This document shows, piece by piece, positions 53,931 through 64,000 of a DNA stretch of 64,000 nucleotides; position 1 is the stretch's first letter; the number at the start of each line of letters is the position of its first letter. Below the pieces are notes generated by a model. It had not been told where the DNA came from and made no database searches. It worked only from the letters and a program-made list of their open reading frames with translations. The translations under genes were made by a program, and so were the position numbers. Source of the DNA: Tenrec ecaudatus. Lineage: Eukaryota > Chordata > Mammalia > Afrosoricida > Tenrecidae. The stretch spans positions 49,570,001 through 49,634,000 of the forward strand of contig NC_134539.1 in assembly GCF_050624435.1 (NCBI RefSeq). The letters run 5' to 3'.

Positions 53931-55456
53931 ACTTTAAAAATGCTTAATGTTGACAACATTTATTTTAGAACCTTACTTCATTAAATAGGTTTAATAGAGT
54001 ATTAACTGAATTACAAGCAGTGATGAGTATTTCTCTCCATGCCGCAAATTCCTTTATGTATTAAAGAACAACAAAAAAAGCATGTAACAGAATGTGTGGG
54101 AATTGGCAAACACATCCACGTGGCTGCAGCACAAATTATGTGTGATCGAGTAATGAATGCCGGAACTCAGAAGGGGAGGCGGCGGCAGATAGTTAGAGCC
54201 TCGTACTACACACAACAACCTCCCTTTCTCACGTGGGCAATGAAGTGGACGATGACATGTGGAAAGGGACAGGGCACCGTCAATCTTACGCATCATTTAG
54301 AACATCTGCTACTACTAACTGGAGACGAGGTTCCAGGGTAGAAGAGAAATCAGTTAGCCAAGGATCGGAGATGGACAGTGGAACAGAAAAGAGATTAAGT
54401 CAAGACAGAATGGAAATTGAAAAAAAAAAACTGTCATGCTAGGACTGGATGACTTCAAGGTCCTGAGCTCTCAAGTTGGTTCCTACCCCCAAAGATTGCC
54501 ATAGCTGGAAAGAGTGTCTGAACCACACGAGGTGTCGAACAAAGTGATTGAAGGTGGAGATTTTGAGTCACAGGTACCTCCAGAGAGGCTGAAAAGCAGT
54601 CAGAGAAACAGCCAGCCAGAGCTGTATGACTGAGCCTCAAGCAAGCTTTCCAAGTTGATAATGCCGGCCACACCTAGTTGCTAAGAAAGTTAGTACTGTC
54701 CAAGTCCCCGGGAGAGTGCAGCTAGCTCCCCAAGCGGAACTCCCCTGGGTCTGCTCCCTCCAGGCCCCTCTCCCGGTCCGAAACCATAGCCTTCCCTGCA
54801 GGAGTAAGTGTAGCAGCTCTCTGTGCGGGAGGCACACTGGTCTCAGCAACTCCTGAACTTACAACTGGTGTCATTAAAATGCAGGAGCTTCTAGTTCACC
54901 AAAAATGTTGCTTATTTTCTTCTTCTACAAACTCTGTGAAACACCTCATAGGTAACATTTAGCAATTGCTAATTTATATTCACCTACCTGAATGAAGCTC
55001 AACTATGTCGTTTCTTACCATAATGTAATGTGCCTTTGTTTTCAGAAGTGTGAGAGTCTTAGAGACGTGTCCTGTATCACCTCATGTACCACAGGGATCA
55101 CTTGATACCCTTGTATCACCAGCCTTTTTCCTAATAAATCATCTGAGAAAAACAGCACGCTCTGAAAACATTTCCACTTAGAACTCTAGGCTTATCTCTA
55201 TTCACAATCATGTACAGTCACACTCCAGCACTCCTACTCAGTCATACAAACAGTTAACTCCCACACAGTGCTCTGTCACTGAACGCACTTCCAAGGAACC
55301 AGCATTCTATCCAGTTGTATTCCAGCCTACGAGCTGAGGGGCACTTTGTGCAAACAGTTGTAGCACACCTAAAACAAAGACTAACAGGAATCCTTTTTAT
55401 TGAAAAACAAAAACCTAAAACTAAAGAGTGATCATTATTATGTTTGAATAGTGTGA
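53931..55456. other. INIP intron, unassigned
   Basis: Nothing recognised. 54430-54850 is a GC-richer patch without coding signal. Confidence 0.35.
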
Positions 55457-55930
55457 TTATGAATGTGTTAGTCTGAGTACACTAAAGAAACAAATCCATG
55501 GACATACATGTGTATAATTAAGAGCTTTATATACAAAAGCCACCAAACATTGAGGAAACATCCCAGCCCCTAAATCCAATATTAGCCCATATGTCCGATA
55601 CCAATCTATAAAGTCCTCTTCAGACTCACGAAACACATGCAATGACGCCGAATGTATATCATAAGCCATTGGGTAGAAAGTCCTTAGAATGAGTGTCATT
55701 GGAAACATCTCAGCGCTGGCAGGGGTCTCTACATCAGGGTGGGTCCACGTGTCTTGTCAGGTGTAAGCAGAGTCCCCCACCTCCAAGGAGGAAGACCCAG
55801 ATTTCCCAGAATTGTCAGGCCATGCCCACACAGAGGCCTCATTGGCTATGACCTGATTGACAGACTAAATCCCACCCCTTCACTCGTAATCCTCTCAAAT
55901 TGACAGTGACGTAACCACCATAAGGAATAA
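55457..55930 (+). repeat. LTR-like or medium-reiterated repeat, copy 2
   Basis: 'tgtgttagtctgagtacact' and 'aaagaaacaaatccatggac', 'agcccatatgtccgatacca', 'atgacgccgaatgtatatca', 'catctcagcgctggcagggg', ending 'cctctcaaattgacagtg'. It matches copy 1 at 33050 in word order. TG at the left end is compatible with an LTR. Confidence 0.55.
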
Positions 55931-56296
55931 GCCAGTTGCTACATTGCTTTGATAACAGGCTTAAAACTTTTTTTTCTGATAACACTTTTTTTAAAAAAGG
56001 TATTAACATCTATGTGTATTGGAGAAAAGTTGCTATAGTACTATTAAGATGTTTTAGGCTATATAGTAAATCAACATATTTTGATTGTGTACCCTTTCCA
56101 TAAATTAAATTAAGCTCAAGCTCTAATATGTCAATTCTTGACACGATGTTGAATCTCAAAAAGTCCAGAATCACAAATGAATGTCTAATTTGATGAATAA
56201 TATGAAGATGGATAATATGAAAGAGAGACCATTCTATGAACAATTATATCTGTCACTATTATAGGACTATGGCATGAACGTAGCCTCGACTAGACA
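55931..56296. other. INIP intron, AT-rich, unassigned
   Basis: Nothing recognised. Confidence 0.35.
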
Positions 56297-56515
56297 GTAG
56301 GAGCCCTGGTAAGATAGTGGTTACACATTGGGCTGCTAACTGCCTGGCAGCAGTTCAAAAACCACCAGCTGCTCAGAGGGAGAAATGCCTGGGGGCTTTC
56401 TACTCCAGTAACAAGTTACAGTTTAATAAATCCACTGAGGCAGATCTACCCTGTCCTACAGGATCACTACTAAGTTGGCATTGCCTCAGTGGCAGTTGAG
56501 TTTTGGATGTGGTTC
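56297..56515 (+). repeat. Afrotherian SINE, near full length
   Basis: 'aggagccctggtaagatagt', 'ggttacacattgggctgcta', 'gatctaccctgtcctacagg', 'gcctcagtggcagttgagtt'. Confidence 0.9.
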
Positions 56516-56644
56516 ATCTAGAAGTGATGTTTGAGTGGAAACCTAAAGGATAAATAACTTAATAAGGTTACTAAGGGTGGGGGGGGGGATAACAAAATGT
56601 CCCTTTCCCTTTACAAAGCACTCCCTCATGGGAGTACGCAGAAG

Positions 56645-56858
56645 ACTGGTACTATGAAGTGGTATGGAGTCCATGCTGACTCCTGGCAACTTTCCAGGAC
56701 AGAGTCAAATGGCTCCTTGGGATCTGAGGCTGAAGTTGCTATGGGAACAGATTGTTAGGCCTGTTCTCCCAGAGAAGCTGGTGCTTTAGAACCACTAAAC
56801 TTTTGGTTAGCAATCGAGCTCTTATGCCATCAGGGTTCATTGAGAATAGACTGCAGCA
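56645..56858 (-). repeat. Afrotherian SINE, minus orientation
   Basis: 'ggagtccatgctgactcctg', 'ccactaaacttttggttagc' and 'aatcgagctcttatgccatc' read tail, body, head in reverse. Confidence 0.85.
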
Positions 56859-57079
56859 ACAAGAGAGTGCTACTGTAGTACAATCGACAAGAGGGACATT
56901 TCATGGTCAGATCCAAAGGCTGTCTAAGAAGTTCAACCAGCAGGATCAGATTCTGATGGCTGAAGGACGGGGAAGGACTCATGGGTGGCTCCTAGAGCAC
57001 AGACTCACAGTTTAAGTGGTTTAACAAATGCTTTAAAAACAAAGCAAATGAATTCCCTGAAGGTGTGTGGGTTAGAAGT

Positions 57080-57365
57080 CTAACACAGGTCAGGATGGTG
57101 TTCTCAGGGCTGCTTTACTTTCTGCAGGCTGTAGGTCAGAGGCTGCCATTCTCCATCTTCAAAGCTAACAATGCTACATATTCTCAGCTTTGTTGCAGCA
57201 CGCATCTCTCTGCTCACAGGCACTGCTACAGAATTTGTGCGGTCAGGCTTAACCCTCTGGGTTCTCCAGGATTGTCTTCTTTCAAGGTCCTTGTCTTTAA
57301 GACTGGGTTCTCTAAAGAACCAAAATCAGTGGTACACAGTGGGGCTTTAACATTTTTGAATGAAG
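57080..57365. repeat. Old LTR/MaLR-like fragment
   Basis: 'gctgctttactttctgcagg', 'ggctgccattctccatcttc' and 'aaagctaacaatgctac' resemble a class of ancient mammalian LTR-derived repeats. Family not determined. Confidence 0.35.
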
Positions 57366-57379
57366 AAAAACAGAATTAA

Positions 57380-57965
57380 AAGGTAGGGAATTTGTGTACC
57401 AGCTTTTTGAATCGTGTGTGTGGAGAGAGAGAAAGTGGTTTACCTTAAGTAAACAGTTCAATTGATCAAAGTTAGAAGCTAGCAAGTCACAAGTTGATCA
57501 AAGGGGACATCAAAGGGGAGGCTTTTCCTGCCTGGAGTTGCTGCTGGGCTACGGAACCAAAGATGGAAGCTGCTGGCCGCAGAGACGTCCCGATCAAACA
57601 GGCACGGACGAAAGGTAAACCGCTGGCTTGTAGGACTGATGACTGAGGAGTCCCAAGGTAAGTAGGCAAGATGACCGAAACTGGATGTAGCCCACACTCT
57701 GAGGAGATTCTCTTGATAGGCGATTGGCTGATCACATCAAGGGAGTGATAGCATCATTACATAATTGCCAGATTACATCATTACTTAACTGCCAAGCCGC
57801 TCTGGCCTAGCCAAAATGACACACACCTTAACCATCGCCGTCTTTAATCTGATCGCATGTGCCAAGTTCCTTCGGCCACGTGAGGTAGACAGATGTGAGG
57901 CATAGTCACAGATTCCAGGAATCAGGGCATGAAAATCTTTATGGGCCATCATTCTGCCTCTGCAC
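57380..57965. repeat. Unclassified repeat ending in an LTR-like 3' motif
   Basis: The right end 'gggcatgaaaatctttatgg' and 'gccatcattctgcctctgca' resembles 3' ends of several LTR-type repeats. The left part is not recognised, so limits are approximate. Confidence 0.3.
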
Positions 57966-58300
57966 TCTAACTATACATGAAACGGAGACTGAGACTGCCT
58001 ACGGTCTAAATCCTAGCCAAAAAAATATTATAATAATAGTACATACACATATATAATCAACATTAAATTAATATCAATTAATTAGTCTTATAGGTATTTA
58101 ATGACAAATACATCTGATATAAGATTAAAAGCAATTCAGCCCTTACTAACTTTTTGGAATTTATTGAAAATAATTACCAAAGGCTATGTATGCCCTGGTT
58201 TCTGTTCATTACATGAGCTGTGTTCTCTCACCCTTATAAGCTTATAAGCCCCTTATAAAATAAGCTATTGTCCTATCCACTGATGTTAAATGATAAAAAA
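57966..58300. other. INIP intron, AT-rich, unassigned
   Basis: Nothing recognised. Confidence 0.35.
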
Positions 58301-58302
58301 AA

Positions 58303-58435
58303 TTTTTGAATCATTTTATTGGGGACTCTGACAGCTCTTATCACAATCCATCGTGTCAAGCACACTTGTACATTTGTTGCCATCATAATATTCAAAACAT
58401 TCTCTTTCTACTTTAGCCCTTCTTTTTTTTTCCTT
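58303..58435 (-). repeat. Lineage L1 tail, first of three adjacent copies
   Basis: 'cattttattggggactctga', 'tcacaatccatcgtgtcaag', 'aaaacattctctttctactt'. The body is cut short by the next copy. Confidence 0.8.
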
Positions 58436-58440
58436 TATTT

Positions 58441-58557
58441 TTTTTTAACAATTTATTGGGGCTCATACAATTCTTATCACAGTTCATACATATACATACA
58501 TCAATTGTATAAAGCACATCTGTACAGTCTTTGCCCTAATCATTTTTTCTCCTCTTT
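58441..58557 (-). repeat. Lineage L1 tail, second adjacent copy
   Basis: A T-run, then 'caatttattggggctcatac', 'acatcaattgtataaagcac', 'gtctttgccctaatc'. Only the last ~110 bp of the element. Confidence 0.8.
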
Positions 58558-58559
58558 TC

Positions 58560-58915
58560 TTTTTTTACATTTTATTAGGGACTCATACAACTCTTATCTC
58601 AATCCATACATATACATACATCAGTTGTATAAAGCACATCCATACATTCCCTGCCCCAATCATTCTCAAAGCATTTGCTCTCCAACTTTAGCCCTTATCA
58701 GCTCATTTTCCCGCGCTCTCCCCAACCTTCCCTCCCCTAAAGAACCCTTATAATAGTTTATAAATCATTATTTTTTCATGTCTTATACAGACCGCTGTCT
58801 CCCTTCACCCACTTTTCTGTTGTTCATTCCCCTAGGGGGCGGGGGGTTATATGTCAATCATTGTGATCAGTTTCCGTTTCTCCTCTCACCAATATTTTCT
58901 TCTTAAATAAACCTT
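58560..58915 (-). repeat. Lineage L1 3' UTR, third adjacent copy
   Basis: A T-run, then 'cattttattagggactcata', 'cattctcaaagcatttgctc', 'cttcacccacttttctgttg', 'ggggttatatgtcaatcatt'. The longest of the three. Confidence 0.8.
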
Positions 58916-59864
58916 TCCTCCTCATTGAGTTTTCTTTCTTCTTATAGATAAATTCATGTGTAGGTTTTCCACTTAACAGCAAATGTAGAAAAAGGCATGA
59001 TGGCTAAGAACCCTTTATATGAAGCTCTCAATGGTTTTCTTAGATGACTTTCCCCTTAGGTTCTGGTCTTTCAATATGGTTGAGGAAGAATGCTTTCACT
59101 TTACAGCTGAAGGGCAGGGTGGGAAAACAAAGTGAACAAGGGACTTGACATGAACTCAGCCAAGGGGCTTCTGACATGAACTCAGCCAAGGGGCTTCTCG
59201 TTCCACTTACTATTTAATGCTGGGAAAGCATTCCATGCCTCCTGACCAATTAGCCACCTCAAAGAAATACAAAACATGCTCGGCCTCCCCTCCCTGAGGC
59301 TTTGGGGGTCTCTTTCTCCTTTGGCCTGAAGAGGCGGCCCAGATGAGCCTGGAGGGTCACCGTCCGGGCCGCACTGTGAGTGAGGCAGCTTCGTTTTCCT
59401 GCCTCAGACAGGCGTCATCAAGGAGCCTAGACATGCTCGGCACCTGGCAGGCAGCATGGCCCAAGCAGGCCAAGGCCCAGTGGCTTTCCTGGACCACTGA
59501 CTTGCCCCGCTGGGGTGCAGGTGGTGCAGGCACACCCCGGGAGACACCTGCTGCCTATTGCTTTGGCTCCACCAGATATTACGGTGAAGGTGGGGTGACT
59601 GAAGAGAAGCAGTGGGGCGGAGGCCACCGAAGGAGTGCAGCCACTGCACCAGGTGTCTCCCACACAGGAAATAAATAAGACACGCAAGTAGCACGTGACA
59701 GGTGCTTATTAAATATATACTAAAAATTAAAAAAAATTAAAAAAATAAAAAAAAAATAAAAATATACTATTACTGTTACTACTGGACTGGAGACGTGAGT
59801 TCCATTCCTAGCCAGCACACCCAGGCAGGCGTCAGCTTCTGCAAAGGCTGACAGTCTTGGAAAT
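58916..59864. other. INIP intron, unassigned, with an A-rich run
   Basis: No family recognised. 59140-59195 holds a 26-bp tandem duplication ('gacatgaactcagccaaggg' plus 'gcttct'). 59725-59763 is an (A)n/TAAA-rich run. Confidence 0.45.
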
Positions 59865-60088
59865 CCCCAAGGGGCCGTGCTTGAGTGGGTTACACAATGG
59901 GCTGCTAACCACAAGGTCAGCAGTTCAAAACCATAAACTGATCTGAGGGAGAAAGATAAGATGTTGTGTTCCCATGAAGACTTGCAGTCTGTGAAACCCA
60001 CAGGGGCAGTTCTACTCTGCCCTCCAGGCCCAGTATTGCATTGGAACCAACTCTAAGGCAATGAGTTTGAGTTTTGAGCCTTGAACTC
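59865..60088 (+). repeat. Afrotherian SINE, near full length
   Basis: 'aaggggccgtgcttgagtgg', 'gttacacaatgggctgctaa', 'aggtcagcagttcaaaacca', 'ggggcagttctactctgccc', 'ggcaatgagtttgagttttg'. Confidence 0.9.
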
Positions 60089-60750
60089 CCCTTTTGCTAT
60101 TGTAAATCTACCCTCTGCATCAGTGTTCTAATCCCAAATTGGAGGAAATTCTCTGTTATGCTAATGAATGGAGTTAAAGTGGGATATTTTTAAGTTCCCA
60201 CTTTACTAGAAGGTGCGACACAAGTCACAAGATATCCCCAGATGACATTCCAAGCACTTCCTGCAGAGTACCCTGAAATCACAGCTAAGAGGCTCCAGAT
60301 TGACCCCAATCAGTAGTTTCCTCAAATCAACAGTTTCACACCTTGATCCACAGCTCTTGGTACTAATGTAAACACTGAGAGAACAAAAAAGAACCCCGAT
60401 ATTTACCAAAAACGAAAGAGACTGCTACCTGATGCAACGTGGTCCTTCGGTCAAATTCCAGTTGGATAGTCTACTTCTACATATTAAAATTCTCAAAATG
60501 TTATTTCCTATCAATCCCAGTTACTCAGAACGTAAAAAATGCTCCATACTACATTGGATGCAGTAAAGACTATGAGACAGACTTCAGTATAAAAGACCAC
60601 TAGATCTGAGAAAGGGCTTAGTTAACACAAATAATGGGATTGTTCCCCACGGCACAGAAAAGGACACATTTCTATACCCACTCTCACTTATGGACATGGT
60701 TAGTTTTCATAGAGTGAAACTGAAGGAAATCGGCATTATGCAAGAGTTTT
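60089..60750. other. INIP intron, unassigned
   Basis: Nothing recognised. Confidence 0.35.
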
Positions 60751-62218
60751 AGAATGTGCTTGTGTGACTGGCCTCCCTCCCAACGACTGCAGATCCTGCA
60801 GAGATTGAAGGTAGTGGTGATCAGGTGTTGCCTGCTTATCTACCCTGGACAGGGACCTCCATGTTCATCCTTCATCCATCCTCACCTAATAACCCCCTTT
60901 CTTCTCTCTCTTTTTGCCTCCCCCAAGCAACCTCCCTTATACCCCTAGGTCCTTGCCTGACCTCCCCTCACAACCATAAACTCCCCACACTGTCCCACCA
61001 CCACCCCATACCCTCCATGACCAGACTGAGATATCACGGACAAACAGAAGATGACCCACAACGGGTCTGACGCTATCCTTCACATGGCCTGGGCATCACT
61101 GGGACCTCAGATTATCATTCGGAGTAGCCAGGGGAGGGTGCCTCAGGTCAGATCTACAAGGTACCTGGTCATTGGTAACGTAGCCTGAGAATGTTTCCAG
61201 GTTGTAGTAAATGTGAAATGTCAGCTAATGGGATAGTTGATAGATGAGGAGTAGGTATATATATATATATATATATATATAATAATCAATATTCTTTTAA
61301 ACTAATAGTTCTCCAGTAATTTTAATTATGGACCTTGGCATTTAATTTCCATATTAAATAGCTCAGTTGTGTACATAGAGCAAAAATAATTGCATGCATA
61401 AACAAATGTGGTGAAGAAAGTTGATGATGCCCAGCTATCAAAAGATACAGTGTCTGGGGTCTTAAAGGCTTGAAGGTGAACAAGCAGCCATCTAGCTGAG
61501 AAGCAACAAAGCCCACATGAAGAAACACACCAGCCTATGTGAGCATGAGGTGTTGATGGGATCAGGTATCAGGCATCAAAGAACAAAGAATCATATCACT
61601 GTGAACGAGGGGGAGTGCAGAGCAGGGACCCAAAGCCCATCTGTAGGCAACTGGACATCCCCTTTCAGAAGGGTCGCAGGGAGGAGACAAGCCAGTCAGT
61701 GTGCAATAGAGCACTGATGAAACATACAACTTCCCTCTAGGTATTAAATGCTCTCCCCCCCACACCACCACTATCATGATCTCAATCCTACCTTACAAAT
61801 CCGGATAGACCAGAGGATGTACACTGGTACAGATAGGAACTGGAAACACAGGGATTCAGGATAGATAAACCCCTTCAGGGCCAGTGGTAAGAGTGGCGAT
61901 ACCAGGAGGGTAGAGGGAAGATGGGGTAGAACCAATTATAAGGATCTACATATAACCCCCTCCCTGGGGTACGGACAACAGAAAAGTGGGTGAAGGGAGA
62001 TGTTGGACAGTGTAAGACATGACAAAATAATATTAATTTATAGATTATCAAGGGTTCGTGAGGGAGGGGAGCGGGGGCGGGGGAATGATGCCAAGGGCTT
62101 AAGCTGAAAGCAAATGTTTTGAGAATGATGATGGCAACAAATGTACAAATGTGCTTGACACAATGGATGTTTGCATTGTGATGAATTGTATGAGCTCCCC
62201 AATAAAATGATTTAAAAT
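60751..62218 (+). repeat. Lineage L1 3' UTR, longest copy
   Basis: From ~61430 the family is certain: 'gtctggggtcttaaaggctt', 'gaacaagcagccatctagct', 'aagcccatctgtaggcaact', 'gaggatgtacactggtacag', 'gctccccaataaaatgattt'. The upstream part (60751-61430), with CT-rich sequence and a (TA)n run at 61256-61281, is assigned by continuity. Adjacent words 'gtctggggtctta' and 'gccatctagct' are also found in L1 3' UTRs of other afrotherians, which supports the L1 assignment. Confidence 0.7.
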
Positions 62219-62620
62219 AATAATTTAGTATAGAATCAAGTACAACAGATTCAAATAAATTAAATCTAAATAAATTGAAAACTAAAAAGCATACGGACTT
62301 CCTGAGAGTTTATACAACATGATATGGACTCCCTCTGCTGGTTCATAATAGCCATATCTCCCCGATACCCACAAAACCATTGAGAAACAGCAACAAAAGC
62401 CAAAGGATTCATCTGAATTCACTTCTGTTCAGGGATGTTTCTCTGTGAATTTGTGCATCAAGCAAAGACAACACTAAAAGTGAATCCTTAAGTAACCAGC
62501 AAACTATACGTGTTAATTACTGCCACTACTACAACAGAGGGAGGGGTAATTTTAAATTTATGATTTACTTGTGTTATACAGAAAGATTTCTCCCAAATTG
62601 TCTCTCCCAAATATAGGCCA
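62219..62620. other. INIP intron, unassigned
   Basis: Nothing recognised. Confidence 0.35.
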
Positions 62621-62624
62621 AACC

Positions 62625-63206
62625 CAAGACACTGCTTGCTACACATGGTAAATGACTGCAAACTAGGAGGGAGGTCAGCGAGTGTAGGTCGGAGGTTATT
62701 CTCCGTAAGGGAATCTAGAGCAACCCTAAGTAGGGCCCACTCCCTTCTGATATTGTTCCCTTGAAGGAGGGCCAAAGGCAAGCCGGGACCACTCAAGTGT
62801 GACTAAGGTTGGGCTGCTATATTGAATCTAGGGTCCAACCATCATGCTACACATGTACCCGTTCCCTCCCTTTACACCCCTAGGTCATCCCCCTCCTATT
62901 GCTTCTATTGCCTATGTTACAACTCCTTCCTATGACATACATTGTTATCGGTAATCAGAGGGCTTGCAGCCCCCAAAGATCTATAAGTTTGGATTAGAAA
63001 TAAAACCTCCTGAGAGCTCTCTCCTGCCGCTCATCCCCCACCTCCGTGTGGACCATCAAGAGGAGCTGAGGTGAGCATGCTACCATGAAATGTGTCTGAC
63101 TCCTTTATTTTACTCTCTCTCCCATCTCTCCATTTCTCTATGACTTTACTATAATCTTTAGGTATCTTAACCGTACCATTGCGCCTACCGAACCCGTGAT
63201 AAATTT
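62625..63206 (+). mobile_element. Candidate solo LTR of an endogenous gammaretrovirus-like element
   Basis: A TATA-like 'ctataagtttgg' (62981), AATAAA at 62999-63004 followed by 'cctcctgagagctctctcct', a CT-rich U5-like part, and then 'tttgggggctggctatcc' at 63206, which begins like a proline-tRNA primer binding site. No internal viral genes follow, so at most a solo LTR with a few internal bases remains. The left boundary is a guess. Confidence 0.4.
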
Positions 63207-63239
63207 TGGGGGCTGGCTATCCCCCACCTTTATTTACAC

Positions 63240-63735
63240 TGCACTGTATACTTTTAAGTAGCACGTTTTCTTTACAAGTCAGACTTTTCTTAAGTTTTAG
63301 AGGGTTGTGACCCAAGATGAGTCCAACAGCGCAAAATCACAGAAGGTCGAGTGAACTGAGGGCAATACTATTACTTGTTTAAAGGTACTAAAGATTTTTT
63401 AAATAATATTATGCAATAAAATTCATACAAACTTTTAATTAACTGTAAAGACGCCATGTGTACTCAAATCAGAATCAGTCTGCTTCTAGCTTCCAGAACT
63501 AGAGGAATAGCTTTTCTTAGACTAACCCTGATTCACAAATAATTATAAATGCTGTACAAAATATTTTTAAAATCACTATTTAAAGACAATGGAGAGTGAC
63601 CAAAATCAAGCAGAAACTGTAACTGGTAAGATTTGAGGCCTTTGAATATCTTTATAACTTGAGAAGAGGTGCTCAGAGCATCCAGACAATTAGGGCAGAA
63701 ACCCAAGAAAAAAAGATAGAAAAAGTAAAGTCTAA
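63240..63735. other. INIP intron, AT-rich, unassigned
   Basis: Nothing recognised. Confidence 0.35.
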
Positions 63736-63739
63736 AGCT

Positions 63740-63875
63740 TGCATATATGAGGAAACTTCACAAGGTTCATGGAAAAATGATGTGGTAGCAACTGTACAAT
63801 CCTGCTTGATGTGACTGAACTATGGGATGGTATGATATCTTTATTAGCTCCCAATAAAATAGTTTTGAAAAACAA
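63740..63875 (+). repeat. L1-type 3' tail, second subfamily
   Basis: 'gatgtggtagcaactgtaca', 'atcctgcttgatgtgactga', 'actatgggatggtatgat' and 'gctcccaataaaatagtttt' match the tail at 35448 better than the common tail. Confidence 0.6.
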
Positions 63876-64000
63876 AACATTCATGGAAAAACAGCAATGA
63901 AAAGATATGGACTTTCCTCACAAACTTCATAAAGTCCCCTTGTAAAATCCACCACGGTTTTACTCACTGCTGGACTACATGTACGGGGGGCGGCGGGGGA

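Noticed and set aside
57139-57160. 'gctgccat' as the complement of the INIP start codon context
   Set aside because: The bases beyond it do not encode the expected first residues, and no donor site follows.

Overview
This is vertebrate nuclear DNA, specifically an afrotherian mammal and most probably a tenrec (Echinops telfairi or a close relative). Three lines of evidence support this. (1) Afrotherian tRNA-derived SINEs occur throughout, with heads like 'gagccctggtgg' and tails like 'ctatgagtcg...actc.atggcagtgggtt'. (2) Many copies of a lineage-specific L1 3' tail are present, ending 'ccaataaaatgattt'. (3) There are three non-autonomous hAT elements of the SPIN type, and tenrec is the afrotherian in which SPIN was described. 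The identification rests on recalled repeat families, not on a database search.

Two real genes can be supported, arranged tail to tail as in human 9q32. KIAA1958 runs on the + strand: the window opens in its last intron, and the terminal coding exon (22141-22937) encodes the intact Crypton-derived DUF3504 domain. It is followed by a long candidate 3' UTR, perhaps to a poly(A) signal at 29981. INIP (SOSS complex subunit C) runs on the - strand. Three small coding exons (50729-50831, 48915-49005, 45410-45505) join in frame with consensus splice sites and give residues ~9 to the stop. The first coding exon and promoter were not found and should lie beyond position 64000.

Everything else is introns, UTR and intergenic DNA dominated by transposons: L1 relics (ORF1, ORF2 and 3' UTR pieces), an RTE/BovB-like LINE with an inverted 5' part, two mariner relics nested in LINEs, hAT elements, MIR and L2 fragments, LTR-like elements and about 27 SINEs. 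Region by region: 1-22140 is KIAA1958 intron; 22141-~30000 is the terminal exon plus candidate 3' UTR; ~30000-45400 is intergenic DNA and the INIP 3' side, including a multiply interrupted L1 ORF2 at 30790-34660; 45410-50831 holds the INIP coding exons with a 2-kb, ~96-copy 21-bp minisatellite in the intron at 46591-48602; 50832-64000 is INIP first intron.

I found no bacterial-type system, CRISPR array or new multigene system. The most unusual items are the minisatellite (open on both strands purely because 21 is divisible by 3), several insertions with perfect target-site duplications (a 33-bp L1 tail, a CT-repeat with an A-tail, a 222-bp hAT element), and the RTE copy with a twin-priming structure.
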